Origin: Metellina segmentata
Taxonomy: Eukaryota; Arthropoda; Arachnida; Araneae; Tetragnathidae
Assembly: GCA_947359465.1 (NCBI GenBank)
Contig: OX375872.1
Location: 77,357,100-77,421,099 of the forward strand
Length of the DNA: 64,000 bases
Direction of reading: 5' to 3'
Of this stretch, positions 33,052 to 41,023 are shown one piece after another. How positions within the stretch are numbered: the first letter of the stretch is position 1; each line of letters opens with the position of its first letter. Made by a program: the position numbers and the translations under genes. The notes beneath the pieces were generated by a model that worked only from the letters and a program-made list of their open reading frames with translations, did not search any database and was not told the DNA's origin.

Positions 33052-35563
33052 TAAAGCATTTAGTTAATGGTTTACTCGCGGGTTTTCAATGATTGGAAAC
33101 AGGGGAAAATTTCGGAGCATGAAAATTCTGCCTTGCATAAAGAAAACACCGTGTGTAATTGTTAACCGTTCTACAGAAAAATGAGAATATTTAAAAAAAT
33201 TCCATTATAGCAATGGCAAAAAATACTAATTACTGCAAAAATACAACATTTAAGAACGGACTGTCAAAGTAATCAAATCTTTAAGTTCAAGTGGTTGGCT
33301 TTTTGGGGAGATAACCAAATTATTGGTGATAAACACAATGGAAATTATTTAGGGTGCACTTTTAGCACAATTTGATCCTATCTTACAACATTTATTTAAT
33401 TTTTCAAATGAAGGTACTGAGCATGTCTCTTATTTATCAGCAAATATTTGAGATGAGTGTGTCAAAATGTTGGGTAGCAAAGTTAGAAGTTTTATTGTTT
33501 TTGAATTTAAAGTAGCAAAGTATTGCTCCATTACAGTAGATTCGGCGCCCTATATTTCCATATGGACGAAGTAACTATGGTAGTTAGATGTCAATAAAAT
33601 AGCCATAAGAGTGCAGAAAGGGAAGATTATATTTTAAAGCTATTTTCTGAAGCAGACATTAATTTGCATGATTGTAGAGGGCAATCTTATGATAATTCCT
33701 CCAATATGTCGGGTGTATGCAGCCTCCAGCAGGCATTATATCTAAAAACAATCTTGTCATTTACGTGCCCTGTGCAGCACATTCTTAAATTTAATTGGAT
33801 GATCGGCAGCGAAATTACGTCTAAGAAGCAACCAAAAATATTTTTATTTTTAGAAAGTTTATATCATTTCTTTGCCGTCAACATCAAGATAAGTAATTTA
33901 AAAAAAAAAAACCGCTAGCACCAAAAACTCAATTCTCAAAAATTAAGCGACACTCTTAGGCCAGTAAGAGTTGATTCATTGAAAGCAGTGGTTTCCGTTT
34001 ATGCAAATTGTAAAGATCCTTTGAATACAATTTGCGAAGATATTATTCAAAAGCCTGACTCAAAAGTTGAAACTCAAGGGTTATTAAGTGAGTTGAACTC
34101 ACTGGGAACTGTTCTTATGGTAGAATTTTGGAGCGAAATATTAGAAATCTCTACTATTATAAAAGGAAGTGTTTGTTTGTCTGTTCCTTGCCGCAAAATC
34201 CTGACGATTCTATGGCACTTATAGCAATGAGATTTAGCCCACAGGTAGTTCAAATTTTTTGCAAATTTTGGGTCGCGGTGAATTTAAAAATTCAATCTAG
34301 AAGATTTTAAAATGAATTTAATAGTTTTATTCTAAATCGGTTTTTCAACGCCTTTCTTCCGCGAAAGAAGAAACATCAGAATCTGGACTTTTCTACCCAT
34401 GTGACCTTGACGTCAGCCTTTGGAACTATGCCGTTTTTTCATCGCGGAGGAACGCGGAGAAAGTTTTCGTTTCCGTTTTGATTTTGCGCGGAGGATAGAT
34501 ATTTTCCAACAAGACGATAAAAACTAATAATCTTTAACTGGAATCACTTAGTTCTTTTTTTTTTATCTCCTAGACCGTTAAAGATTGCGCACAAATTTCA
34601 ACGGATTTGAAATCTGCGGAAAATTTCACTTTAGATTGACACCTAAAAATACGATTTTCTTTAACTAAATAATTTTTAAATTGAATATATCTTTGATATT
34701 TTCGCAAGAGAGAGTGAGGTCACGTGAAACAGATTGCCATCTTCTGCCCTTCGCGTTAAAAAAAAAAGAAACAGATTATATTTCCTGTCCTATTCCATTT
34801 CAGGGAATGAGAGCAAAAGATAGAAAATATTTTGACTGGGATTGTTAATTCTTTTTCGTAAAATCGTAATCGCTAAAGATAGATTGAAAACTTCAACGGA
34901 TTTGAAATGTGCGGAAAATTTTACACCACATTTATAACTTGCATCTAGGCATTGCGCGTGGTGTTGATTTGCGAAGCAAACCAACACGGGCTAGCCACGC
35001 AGTGGCTAGTCATAGATAAAACTAATATATCACTTCGAAAAATTGATACTACAGTTGAAAGCATTGTTAGATTATACGCTTCTCTTTAGAAAAATTTTAG
35101 TCAAAACGAAATACAGAATCATTTAATTTTTCCAAATAGGAAGGCATAAAATTGTCCGTATGCGATGGACAACAAACGATTACACAATAGAAAACAGTAC
35201 AATGAAAATACGTCAGCAAAAGTTGAATTTGATACAGTACCGAATTCCGCATCAATACATATTATGTTATTAATAATAAACTATCAGAAGTACAAAAGGG
35301 ATAGTGTATTTGTGCCTTTTCTCAAAATTTGGCTTTCGGGTCAATTTGAAAATTTTTAAAGTAGCCACAATTAGAAAGAATACTGCAGAGTTATGTGAAG
35401 CATATGTTGACGATCTAGAAAATAATTTTATAGAAGAATTAGATTATACGCTTCTTTCTAACGTGGCCACAGCAATCCGCATTTTTTAAGTATCACCACT
35501 ACAAATTGCAGTGGTGAAAGATCTTTTCCAGCACTCAAAAGAATAACTAAGTATTTAAGTTAA
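33052..35563 (+). pseudogene. hAT (ZMYM1-like) transposase, 3' piece
   Basis: Continues the frame broken at 21586: KISEHENSALHKEN (33108-33150) is the next conserved block of the family. Later pieces: SKVRSFIVFEFKVAKYCSI near 33475, NLHDCRGQSYDNSSNMSG (33664-33715), ELNSLGTVLMVEFWSEI (34093-34140), then beyond the Helitron-like insertion KIDTTVESIVRL, KVEFDTVPNSASI, the block CEAYVDDLENNFIEEL and the dimerisation motif NCSGERSFPALKRI near 35500, ending TAA 35561-35563. At least six stops or frameshifts, including a missing T in a run at about 35484. Confidence 0.8.
34148..35009 (+). mobile_element. Helitron-like non-autonomous element (862 bp)
   Basis: Starts TCTCTACTATTATAAAAGGA and ends GCAGTGGCTAG; the flanks are A (34147) and T (35010) with no target duplication. 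Removing it rejoins the hAT transposase frame without a shift. The last 30 bases contain a hairpin-forming GGGCTAGCCACGCAGTGGCTAG. The interior holds two related blocks (TTCAACGGATTTGAAAT at about 34598 and 34891). No ORF, so mobilised in trans. Same family as 12933-13524. Confidence 0.78.
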
Positions 35564-35797
35564 ACTACATATTTGTTATTTCTAGTTACATAGTTTGTTT
35601 TTGTTCATATAGGTTATTTGAATTTTGTAAGAAATTTATATTTTTATTTGTTTATTGGTAATATATTGACTTTTCTAGTTTGAAACATTTTAAAACTTCA
35701 CCGGTTACCCCTTCCCGCTTATTTTCTTATGAACAGGGGCGCATTATTGTTAGTAACCCACGTGCGCCAAATATCTTAGGACGGCCCTGTACCTACC

Positions 35798-36125
35798 ATA
35801 CCATCGAATGGTTCAAAATTAGATCATGTTCTTTCCCTTCGAGTTAATTTAAAAATATCAAAATGCCATCAAAATTACGTGATGTTGTCCTTGGTATTTG
35901 GCGTCATCTTACCGTGGTTCAAAATTAAGTGGAGTTGTCCTCGAATCTTTTACTTCGAGTTTGACTAGACTGTCGCCAAAAGCCCACCGTTTTGCTCCAG
36001 TGAGACGTTTATTACAATATCTACCATTTGATCGTGGTTCAAAATTATGTGGAATTAATTTTAGACCGTCAACTATAGCATGCCGTGTTGCTCCAGTGCG
36101 TATATTGCTGGGAAGATATTTAACT
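35798..36125 (+). repeat. Row of decayed SINE tails
   Basis: Three consecutive diverged tail copies, recognised by ATGGTTCAAAATTAGATC (35808), CCGTGGTTCAAAATTAAGTG (35911) and GATCGTGGTTCAAAATTATG (36031), each followed by CTTCGAG or TTGCTCCAGTG elements. They follow the right TSD of the outer hAT, so the hAT entered a SINE-rich site. Confidence 0.6.
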
Positions 36126-36189
36126 AATTTCGGACTGCAGTAACACAACTGTAAATTTATAATGTTTGATAAGAGATGCAATTAGAAGG

Positions 36190-36265
36190 TAATTGGTAAC
36201 TTTTAATTAGCGTCGTGCTTGAGCAACACAACGAGCTTTTGACTAAGGTCCGGGATCAATCCTTC
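36190..36265 (-). repeat. 76-bp SINE fragment with perfect 12-bp TSD
   Basis: Plus reading TAATTGGTAACTTTTAATTAGCG to GGTCCGGGATCAATCCTTC: only the last ~76 bases of the tail. Flanked by GCAATTAGAAGG at 36178-36189 and 36266-36277. It shows that very short 5'-truncated products are integrated by target-primed reverse transcription. Confidence 0.88.
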
Positions 36266-36479
36266 GCAATTAGAAGGATTTACTGTTAAGCTAAACAAAG
36301 GTGGTGGCTGGGTTTCTACTGTAATAATACTAGATTTTGTACGCGTTCTGAAAGTGACTTCAGTTGGCTTAATTAACGAATGCAATTTCAGCACTTTGCT
36401 AAACTAGTTTTAAAAAAAAAAACCATTCCGAACCGATAATGTTGTTAGTATTAGTATGTCGTTCGTGGGCAGTTGAATT

Positions 36480-36530
36480 TGCATCGCAATGAAGTAACAC
36501 AACGGGCTTTTGATATGACAGTCAACTTCA
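36480..36530 (-). repeat. Decayed SINE tail fragment
   Basis: GCAATGAAGTAACACAACGG and GGCTTTTGAT..GACAGTC match the reversed SINE tail (GAGCAACACAACGGGCTATTGAC). Confidence 0.5.
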
Positions 36531-36605
36531 ATTAGATTTAACGCCAAATAATGCCAAAATGGCGATACGCCATATTTTAAGGCTACCTTTATATGTATCA
36601 TGCAG

Positions 36606-36935
36606 TAGGTAGGTAGGAATTTTAATCAATGTTGTACTGGATACAACATAATGGGCTATTGATGACGGTCCAAGAACAATTCAACTAATTACCACCATCC
36701 CAACCTAAGCCATTCGGTGTATCGCCACGTAATTTTGAACCACGGTCAGATGACGAGCAACATCTGAGGTGCACCAGCCGCCTCAACATCATACGCTTAC
36801 AAACATCCATACCATGACCAGGATTCGAACCAGGAACCTTCCGATCTAGAGGCTAACAAGGTCCAAGTACACTATCAACGGGAAAGATCTGAGGACACCA
36901 CCACGCAATTTTTAATCACGGTAAGATGACGGATG
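36606..36935 (-). repeat. SINE family A copy with internal deletion, plus tail piece
   Basis: 36606-36860 (minus) has tail, body and family A head (B box GGATTCGAACC in plus reading, CTAGAGGCTAAC), but the block between GACGAGCAACATCTG and GGTGCACCAGCCGCC is deleted. 36863-36935 is a second tail piece (GGAAAGATCTGAGGACACCA, ATCACGGTAAGATGACG). Confidence 0.7.
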
Positions 36936-36974
36936 TATCATGCGATAACATTTGGATGGCAAAAGTAAAATCTT

Positions 36975-37135
36975 CGGTAACACAACGGGGTATTGGCGAC
37001 CGTCCGGGACCAAACCCGAAGGGAAAGACCCGAGGATAATACCACGTAATTTTGAATCACTGTCAGATGACGAGGTCCGCACCACGCCAACGAGAGGACA
37101 TTTGCAGTCACGATAGTTTTACCGTGCACCAGCCC
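36975..37135 (-). repeat. SINE family B, 3' portion, split by LINE
   Basis: Minus-strand tail and body from GTAACACAACGGGGTATTGG to CCGTGCACCAGCCC. In intact family B copies this is followed directly by CTTTGTACACGACGGTC; here that sequence is found at about 39580-39665 instead, after the LINE. Confidence 0.82.
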
Positions 37136-37137
37136 TT

Positions 37138-39507
37138 TTGATGGGGGCCTTAATTTTAATGGGGGACTATAACTATCCAAATATTGACTGGACAAACAAT
37201 CTAGCTACAAAGGGGAAAGGGGCAGAATTTTTGGAAGTGATACAGGATTGTTTTTTGTACCAGATGGTGTATGAGGATACTAGGGACAATGCAATATTGG
37301 ATTTGATTTTTAGCAATGATGAGGATAGGGTGCAGGATTTGGTTATAGGTGAGCCACTGGGAGAAAGTGATCATAGAAGTATCAGATTAAGTATAAATTT
37401 TCAGTCAGCATACACAATCAATAGTAGAATAATTCCAAATTTCAGAAAGGTAAATTTTCATAACATAAGGGTAGAGTTAAAGGAAACTTTCAAAGGGGGA
37501 TTATTAGCAACGCATCATTCTGAACAATGGGAGGAATTCAAGAATAAGTTAGACAGGGTGTTAAAAAAACATGTAACGTTCAGGAAAAAAGGAAAATCTA
37601 GAAAATTGCTCCCTATGTGGTTTTCAGGGGAAACACACAAAGCTTTAAAATTAAAACAAAGAACATGCAGGGTGTATAAAAGCACTGGTAACGACAGGGA
37701 CAAGGAGGCATATCAGAAAGCCAGAAAAGAGTTTAAAACTATTAGTCGGAAGCAAAAGGTGTCCTTGGAGGAAAAATTAGCAAGGGAAATAAATATAAAC
37801 CCAAAAGAATTTTTTGCATATGCAAGTGGTAAAAATAAATTTAGTACTACACTGGGCCCGTTAGAGGGGAAGGGAGGTGAATTAATTCAAGACGAGGTGG
37901 GAATGGCAAACGTGTTAAATGACTTTTTTCTGGGGGTTTTCAATGGTAACTATAGTTTAAAAAAGGATCCCAAGGATGGAGCCTTTGCAGGGGGTATAAT
38001 TGAAGAATGCAAATGCAACAGGGAAGAAATAGTACACCAGTTGAAAAGAATTAAGCCATCTAAAGCACCAGGGCCGGACTATATTTATCCGAGAGTACTA
38101 GTGGAATGCGCGGAAGAACTGGGGGAAGTAATTCACACGATATTTAATTCAACATATAGCACAGGTTGGGTGCCAATGGATTGGAAGTTGGCCAACATAA
38201 CTCCAATTTTCAAAATGGGAATACAAAGTGATCCGGGCAACTATAGACCAGTAAGTCTAACATCAGTAATTTGCAAAATATTTGAATCTCTGTTAAAAAA
38301 GCATATAATGTTATACTTGGAGGAGGGGGGACTGTTATCAGAGAATCAGTATGGGTTTAGGAAGGGCAGATCCTGCTCTACAAACCTTTTGAAGTTCTAC
38401 CAAAAAATTACTGAGGAGCTGGATAATAAGAGCAGTGTGGATATCATGTACATAGATTTTCAAAAGGCTTTTGATAAAGTACCTCATGAGGCATTACTGT
38501 TTAAATTGGAAAGGCTGGGGATTCAGGGAAAAACATTAATATGGATAAAAAATTGGTTATTGGGTAGAAAGCAGAGAGTGCAGGTAAAAGGAAATTATTC
38601 ACAGTGGACAGAAGTTATAAGTGGGGTGCCTCAGGGATCAGTTTTGGGACCAATTTTATTTATAATTTTCATAGATGATATAGGTCAGGGGATCAAGAAT
38701 AGAATCAGTATATTTGCAGATGACTTAAAAATATGGGGGACAGTGGATACCAACTTACAGATAGAAAATTTACAAGGAGATTTTGATAAGATATCCGAAT
38801 GGGCTGTAAAATGGGGTATGTCATTTAATGTAGGGAAATGTCAAGTTCTGCATATGGGTTACAGGAACAGTGGAGCCGAGTACTGTCTGCAGGGAGTAAA
38901 GGTAAAGGAGGGAGAAACAGTCAAGGATCTTGGGGTGATAATTCACAGGGATTTTAAAATGGGTCACCAGTGTTCAGCTGCGGGTAAAAAGGCTAATAGG
39001 TTATTGGGGTATATTAAAAAGAGTGTAACTTCAAGGGATAAGAATATAATCTTGCCGTTATATAAGGGTTTAGTAAGACCACATCTAGAATATGCTGTAC
39101 AATTTTGGTCTCCATGTATGAGAAAGGACATAGAATCAATTGAAAGGGTTCAGCACAGAGCTACAAAAATAATAAAGGGGCTATCAAATTTCGATTTTAA
39201 TGAACGTTTAAGTAAGCTAAACATGTATACACTGGAAAGAAGAAGAAGGAGTTGGAATTTGATTCAGCTTTTCAAGTTTGTAAAACAAGGGGACACAGAG
39301 GGCTTAAATTTCAATAGGGATAACAGAACAAGGGGCCATGTGTATAAATTGAATAAGACACATTTTAATCTGGATTTAAGGACAAACTACTACTTTAATA
39401 GGGTAATAGACAGTTGGAACGCGTTGCCAGAAAATATAGTTAATTCAAAGGGAGTGTACGAATTTAAGACACAATTGGATAGTCAGTGGGAATTAGAGAA
39501 TTCATAA
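37138..39507 (+). CDS. LINE ORF2 fragment: endonuclease C-term, reverse transcriptase
   Basis: 789 open codons ending in TAA at 39505-39507; no proper start (first codon TTG), because the 5' end is truncated. Residues 7-100 are the end of an APE-type endonuclease (LMGDYNYPNIDW; GESDHRSIRLS with the catalytic SDH). RT blocks: PSKAPGPDYIYPRVL, GNYRPVSLTSVICKI, YGFRKGRSCSTNLL, IDFQKAFDKVPHEALL, GVPQGSVLGPILF and FADDLKIW near residue 525 (catalytic FADD). The C-terminal domain includes RVQHRATKIIKGLSNF and NRVIDSWNALPENIV. The family nicks DNA and reverse-transcribes its RNA in place. This copy should keep RT but lacks most of the endonuclease. Confidence 0.92.
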   Translation: MMGALILMGDYNYPNIDWTNNLATKGKGAEFLEVIQDCFLYQMVYEDTRDNAILDLIFSNDEDRVQDLVIGEPLGESDHRSIRLSINFQSAYTINSRIIPNFRKVNFHNIRVELKETFKGGLLATHHSEQWEEFKNKLDRVLKKHVTFRKKGKSRKLLPMWFSGETHKALKLKQRTCRVYKSTGNDRDKEAYQKARKEFKTISRKQKVSLEEKLAREININPKEFFAYASGKNKFSTTLGPLEGKGGELIQDEVGMANVLNDFFLGVFNGNYSLKKDPKDGAFAGGIIEECKCNREEIVHQLKRIKPSKAPGPDYIYPRVLVECAEELGEVIHTIFNSTYSTGWVPMDWKLANITPIFKMGIQSDPGNYRPVSLTSVICKIFESLLKKHIMLYLEEGGLLSENQYGFRKGRSCSTNLLKFYQKITEELDNKSSVDIMYIDFQKAFDKVPHEALLFKLERLGIQGKTLIWIKNWLLGRKQRVQVKGNYSQWTEVISGVPQGSVLGPILFIIFIDDIGQGIKNRISIFADDLKIWGTVDTNLQIENLQGDFDKISEWAVKWGMSFNVGKCQVLHMGYRNSGAEYCLQGVKVKEGETVKDLGVIIHRDFKMGHQCSAAGKKANRLLGYIKKSVTSRDKNIILPLYKGLVRPHLEYAVQFWSPCMRKDIESIERVQHRATKIIKGLSNFDFNERLSKLNMYTLERRRRSWNLIQLFKFVKQGDTEGLNFNRDNRTRGHVYKLNKTHFNLDLRTNYYFNRVIDSWNALPENIVNSKGVYEFKTQLDSQWELENS

Positions 39508-39583
39508 ACAAAGGACCAGCCTTGTTGGGCTTGAGCCTGTAGCTGGTCGTCAATATTTGTATTTGTATTTGTATTTGTATTTT
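37141..39583 (+). mobile_element. CR1/Jockey-like non-LTR retrotransposon, 5'-truncated
   Basis: 2.44-kb LINE inserted in a minus-strand SINE-B. TTTTG at 37136-37140 and again at about 39580-39584 may be a 5-bp TSD. Contents: end of the endonuclease, full reverse transcriptase and C-terminal domain, a roughly 45-nt 3'UTR with a hairpin, and a tail of about four ATTTGT units instead of poly(A). Microsatellite tails are characteristic of CR1-type LINEs. The reading frame is undamaged, so this is one of the youngest insertions here. Confidence 0.88.
39514..39583 (+). other. LINE 3'UTR hairpin and ATTTGT tail
   Basis: GACCAGC (39514-39520) pairs with GCTGGTC (39542-39548), enclosing an inner GGCT/AGCC pair, followed at once by repeated ATTTGT units (39555-39580). 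A 3' stem-loop plus short repeats is the kind of signal LINE reverse transcriptases recognise (inference for this family). Confidence 0.75.
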
Positions 39584-39665
39584 GTACACGAAGGTCATTG
39601 GTTGAATTCGAACTCGCAAACTTCCGGTTGCTAATCTGTTATCTTACAATCGGGCTACCTCGGTC
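39580..39665 (-). repeat. SINE family B, 5' head portion, split by LINE
   Basis: Plus reading TTTTGTACACGAAGGTCATT, GAATTCGAACTCGCAAACTT (B box), TTGCTAATCTGTTATCTTAC, CGGGCTACCTCGG. This is the head missing from 36975-37135, in the same orientation. Confidence 0.8.
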
Positions 39666-39789
39666 CTTGTTTGTTCAAACTGAAGATTGATCTTATAGCA
39701 GTGATAACGAAATATTAAAATAAGTGATTATCAATGAATATCCATTTATAAATTTGCAATTGGCAGACCTTTATCCTGGCGACTAACTG

Positions 39790-39895
39790 TCTTTCTAGAC
39801 CTAACACCCGAAAGTCATGCTTCGGGTTTCATCCTCCATCGTCGCAATAACTCAATGTTTTGCTCCAGGTTCAATGTTAATTAAATAAATATCTA
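39790..39895 (+). repeat. Decayed SINE tail
   Basis: CTTCGGGTTTCATCCTCCATCGTCGCAATAAC, TTTTGCTCCAG and CAATGTTAATTAAAT align with the terminal half of the shared tail. Confidence 0.5.
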
Positions 39896-40373
39896 TGTAC
39901 CTGAAAGTCGAGTTTTTTATTGTAAACACAAACTAGATGGAAAGAAACATTTTGGAAAAGAAAAAATTTGATTTTGCACTTTTTCATGATGTTTGCCGTC
40001 AATTTGTATGATTTCTTCTACAAGAGCTTTGCTAAAATAGAATATGAGTGATATAGCGAGATATGTCACATGTTACGTAACACGAACTACAAACACTCAC
40101 TTCTCAGAATGATTTTCGTGAAAAATTGTAAGAAATAAATTGAAAAATAATATTTGTTGTTTTCTGTTGTTGTTTTCTTGTTTTTAAAACAGAAAAGTTA
40201 ATGAATGAATCTGTTTAAAACCTCAATTTTCAACCTGAATAACATCTCTTCATATTGATACGTTGTGATTGAGATTGGCATGGATTGTTATTGGATGATT
40301 GATATTGGCATGGCGTTGCGAGGTAACACCCTCCTATAGATAGAGGTTCTATAGGAGGCGAGGCGAGGGCTAT

Positions 40374-40549
40374 GGGTATGGAAGTTTGGAGAATGGGGTT
40401 CCAGCTCAGGTGTGACCTCGTCATCTGAATGTGGTTCAGAATTACATGCTGTTGTACTCGATTCTTTCCCTTCGGGGGTTGATCCCGGACAGTCGCTAAC
40501 AACTCGTTACGTTATCCATTACGACGTTATTTAAATACCTACCTACTTA
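40374..40549 (+). repeat. SINE tail, headless
   Basis: GGGTATGGAAGTTTGGAGAA, GACCTCGTCATCTGAATGTG, CCCTTCGGGGGTTGATCCC, ATTACGACGTTATTTAAATA and CCTACCTA: full tail without the tRNA head. It lies just upstream of the second host gene's promoter. Confidence 0.8.
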
Positions 40550-40599
40550 CTTTCACGATATTGATATTTTGTTTTGTTAGACCTAGTTAGACCCTCTCC

Positions 40600-40977
40600 T
40601 ATTGTTTTTCTCACAAACTTTTCACCAATCAGCGAAAGAGTTTGTGAAATATAAGTATTTCATTGGTTACACTAATTTTATAGCTTTTATTTACTATTTT
40701 TTTCTTCTTGCGCAAGTGCAGTAAATGTGCTATTCCTGTTCTCAGTTGTTGATTATTGATATTTGTTTTGCGTCCTGTCTAAAATTCGGCTCTAAGTTTG
40801 ATTTTATTCGAGGTCATTTCTGGTTGAAGTGCATGTTCATCTTCTTAGATTTCTGTTCATGAAATGAATTGTGATAAGTTGTGAAAGAAATGACATTATT
40901 ACTGTGGATTTATATGTTTAAAAATCTTAGCTTGTGCTCCAAAATAGTTTCATTATTGTCTCGGTGTTAAAGTAAAC
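40600..40977 (+). promoter_or_regulatory. Promoter and 5'UTR of plus-strand host gene
   Basis: Repeat-free DNA before the ATG at 40978 contains two CCAAT boxes (CCAAT at 40625-40629; inverted ATTGG at 40662-40666) and a TTGCGCAA palindrome (40708-40715, C/EBP or NRF-1 half-site-like). It then reads into a pyrimidine-rich leader. No TATA box is convincing. CCAAT pairs about 300-350 bp before a start codon suit a housekeeping-type promoter; the start site is not determinable by eye. Confidence 0.5.
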
Positions 40978-41023
40978 ATGCCCGGCTGGAGCACTGCGTG
41001 CTTCGGATCCTTTAAAAAAGCTG
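40978..41023 (+). CDS. First coding exon of unidentified host gene
   Basis: ATG at 40978 gives 15 codons, MPGWSTACFGSFKKA, plus one base. The exon ends at a textbook donor, CTG|GTGAGT (41024-41029), so it is a phase-1 exon. The codons are GC-rich (GGC, TGC, GCG) relative to the surrounding AT-rich DNA, as expected for a real exon. I do not recognise the protein and found no downstream exon in the window, so the first intron would exceed 20 kb, or the exon is a false positive. The Cys-Phe-Gly-Ser-Phe-Lys-Lys run could be an N-terminal membrane-anchoring motif; that is speculative. Confidence 0.55.

Larger units (their letters stand above)
20491..35789 (+). mobile_element. ZMYM1-like hAT transposon, outer shell of nested block
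   Basis: A perfect 8-bp TSD TACCTACC (20483-20490 and 35790-35797) brackets ends CAGGGCCACCCTAA (left) and, reversed, CAGGGCCGTCCTAA (right): 12 of 14 identical. 8-bp TSDs and CAGGG termini are hAT hallmarks. Transposase pieces at 20934-21586 and 33052-35563 are in the same orientation and belong to one gene. Of 15.3 kb, about 11.5 kb is a BEL/Pao insertion, 862 bp a Helitron-like insertion and 127 bp a truncated SINE, leaving about 2.8 kb of hAT DNA, a normal size for the superfamily. Confidence 0.85.

Noticed and set aside
35909..36181. Overlapping 81- and 90-codon ORFs on both strands
   Set aside because: They fall in consecutive decayed SINE tails; translations reflect the repeat (CCGTGGTTCAAAATT), not a protein.
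40978..41023. Naming the 15-residue exon as a specific protein
   Set aside because: Too short to identify; no downstream exon recognised, so any name would be a guess.
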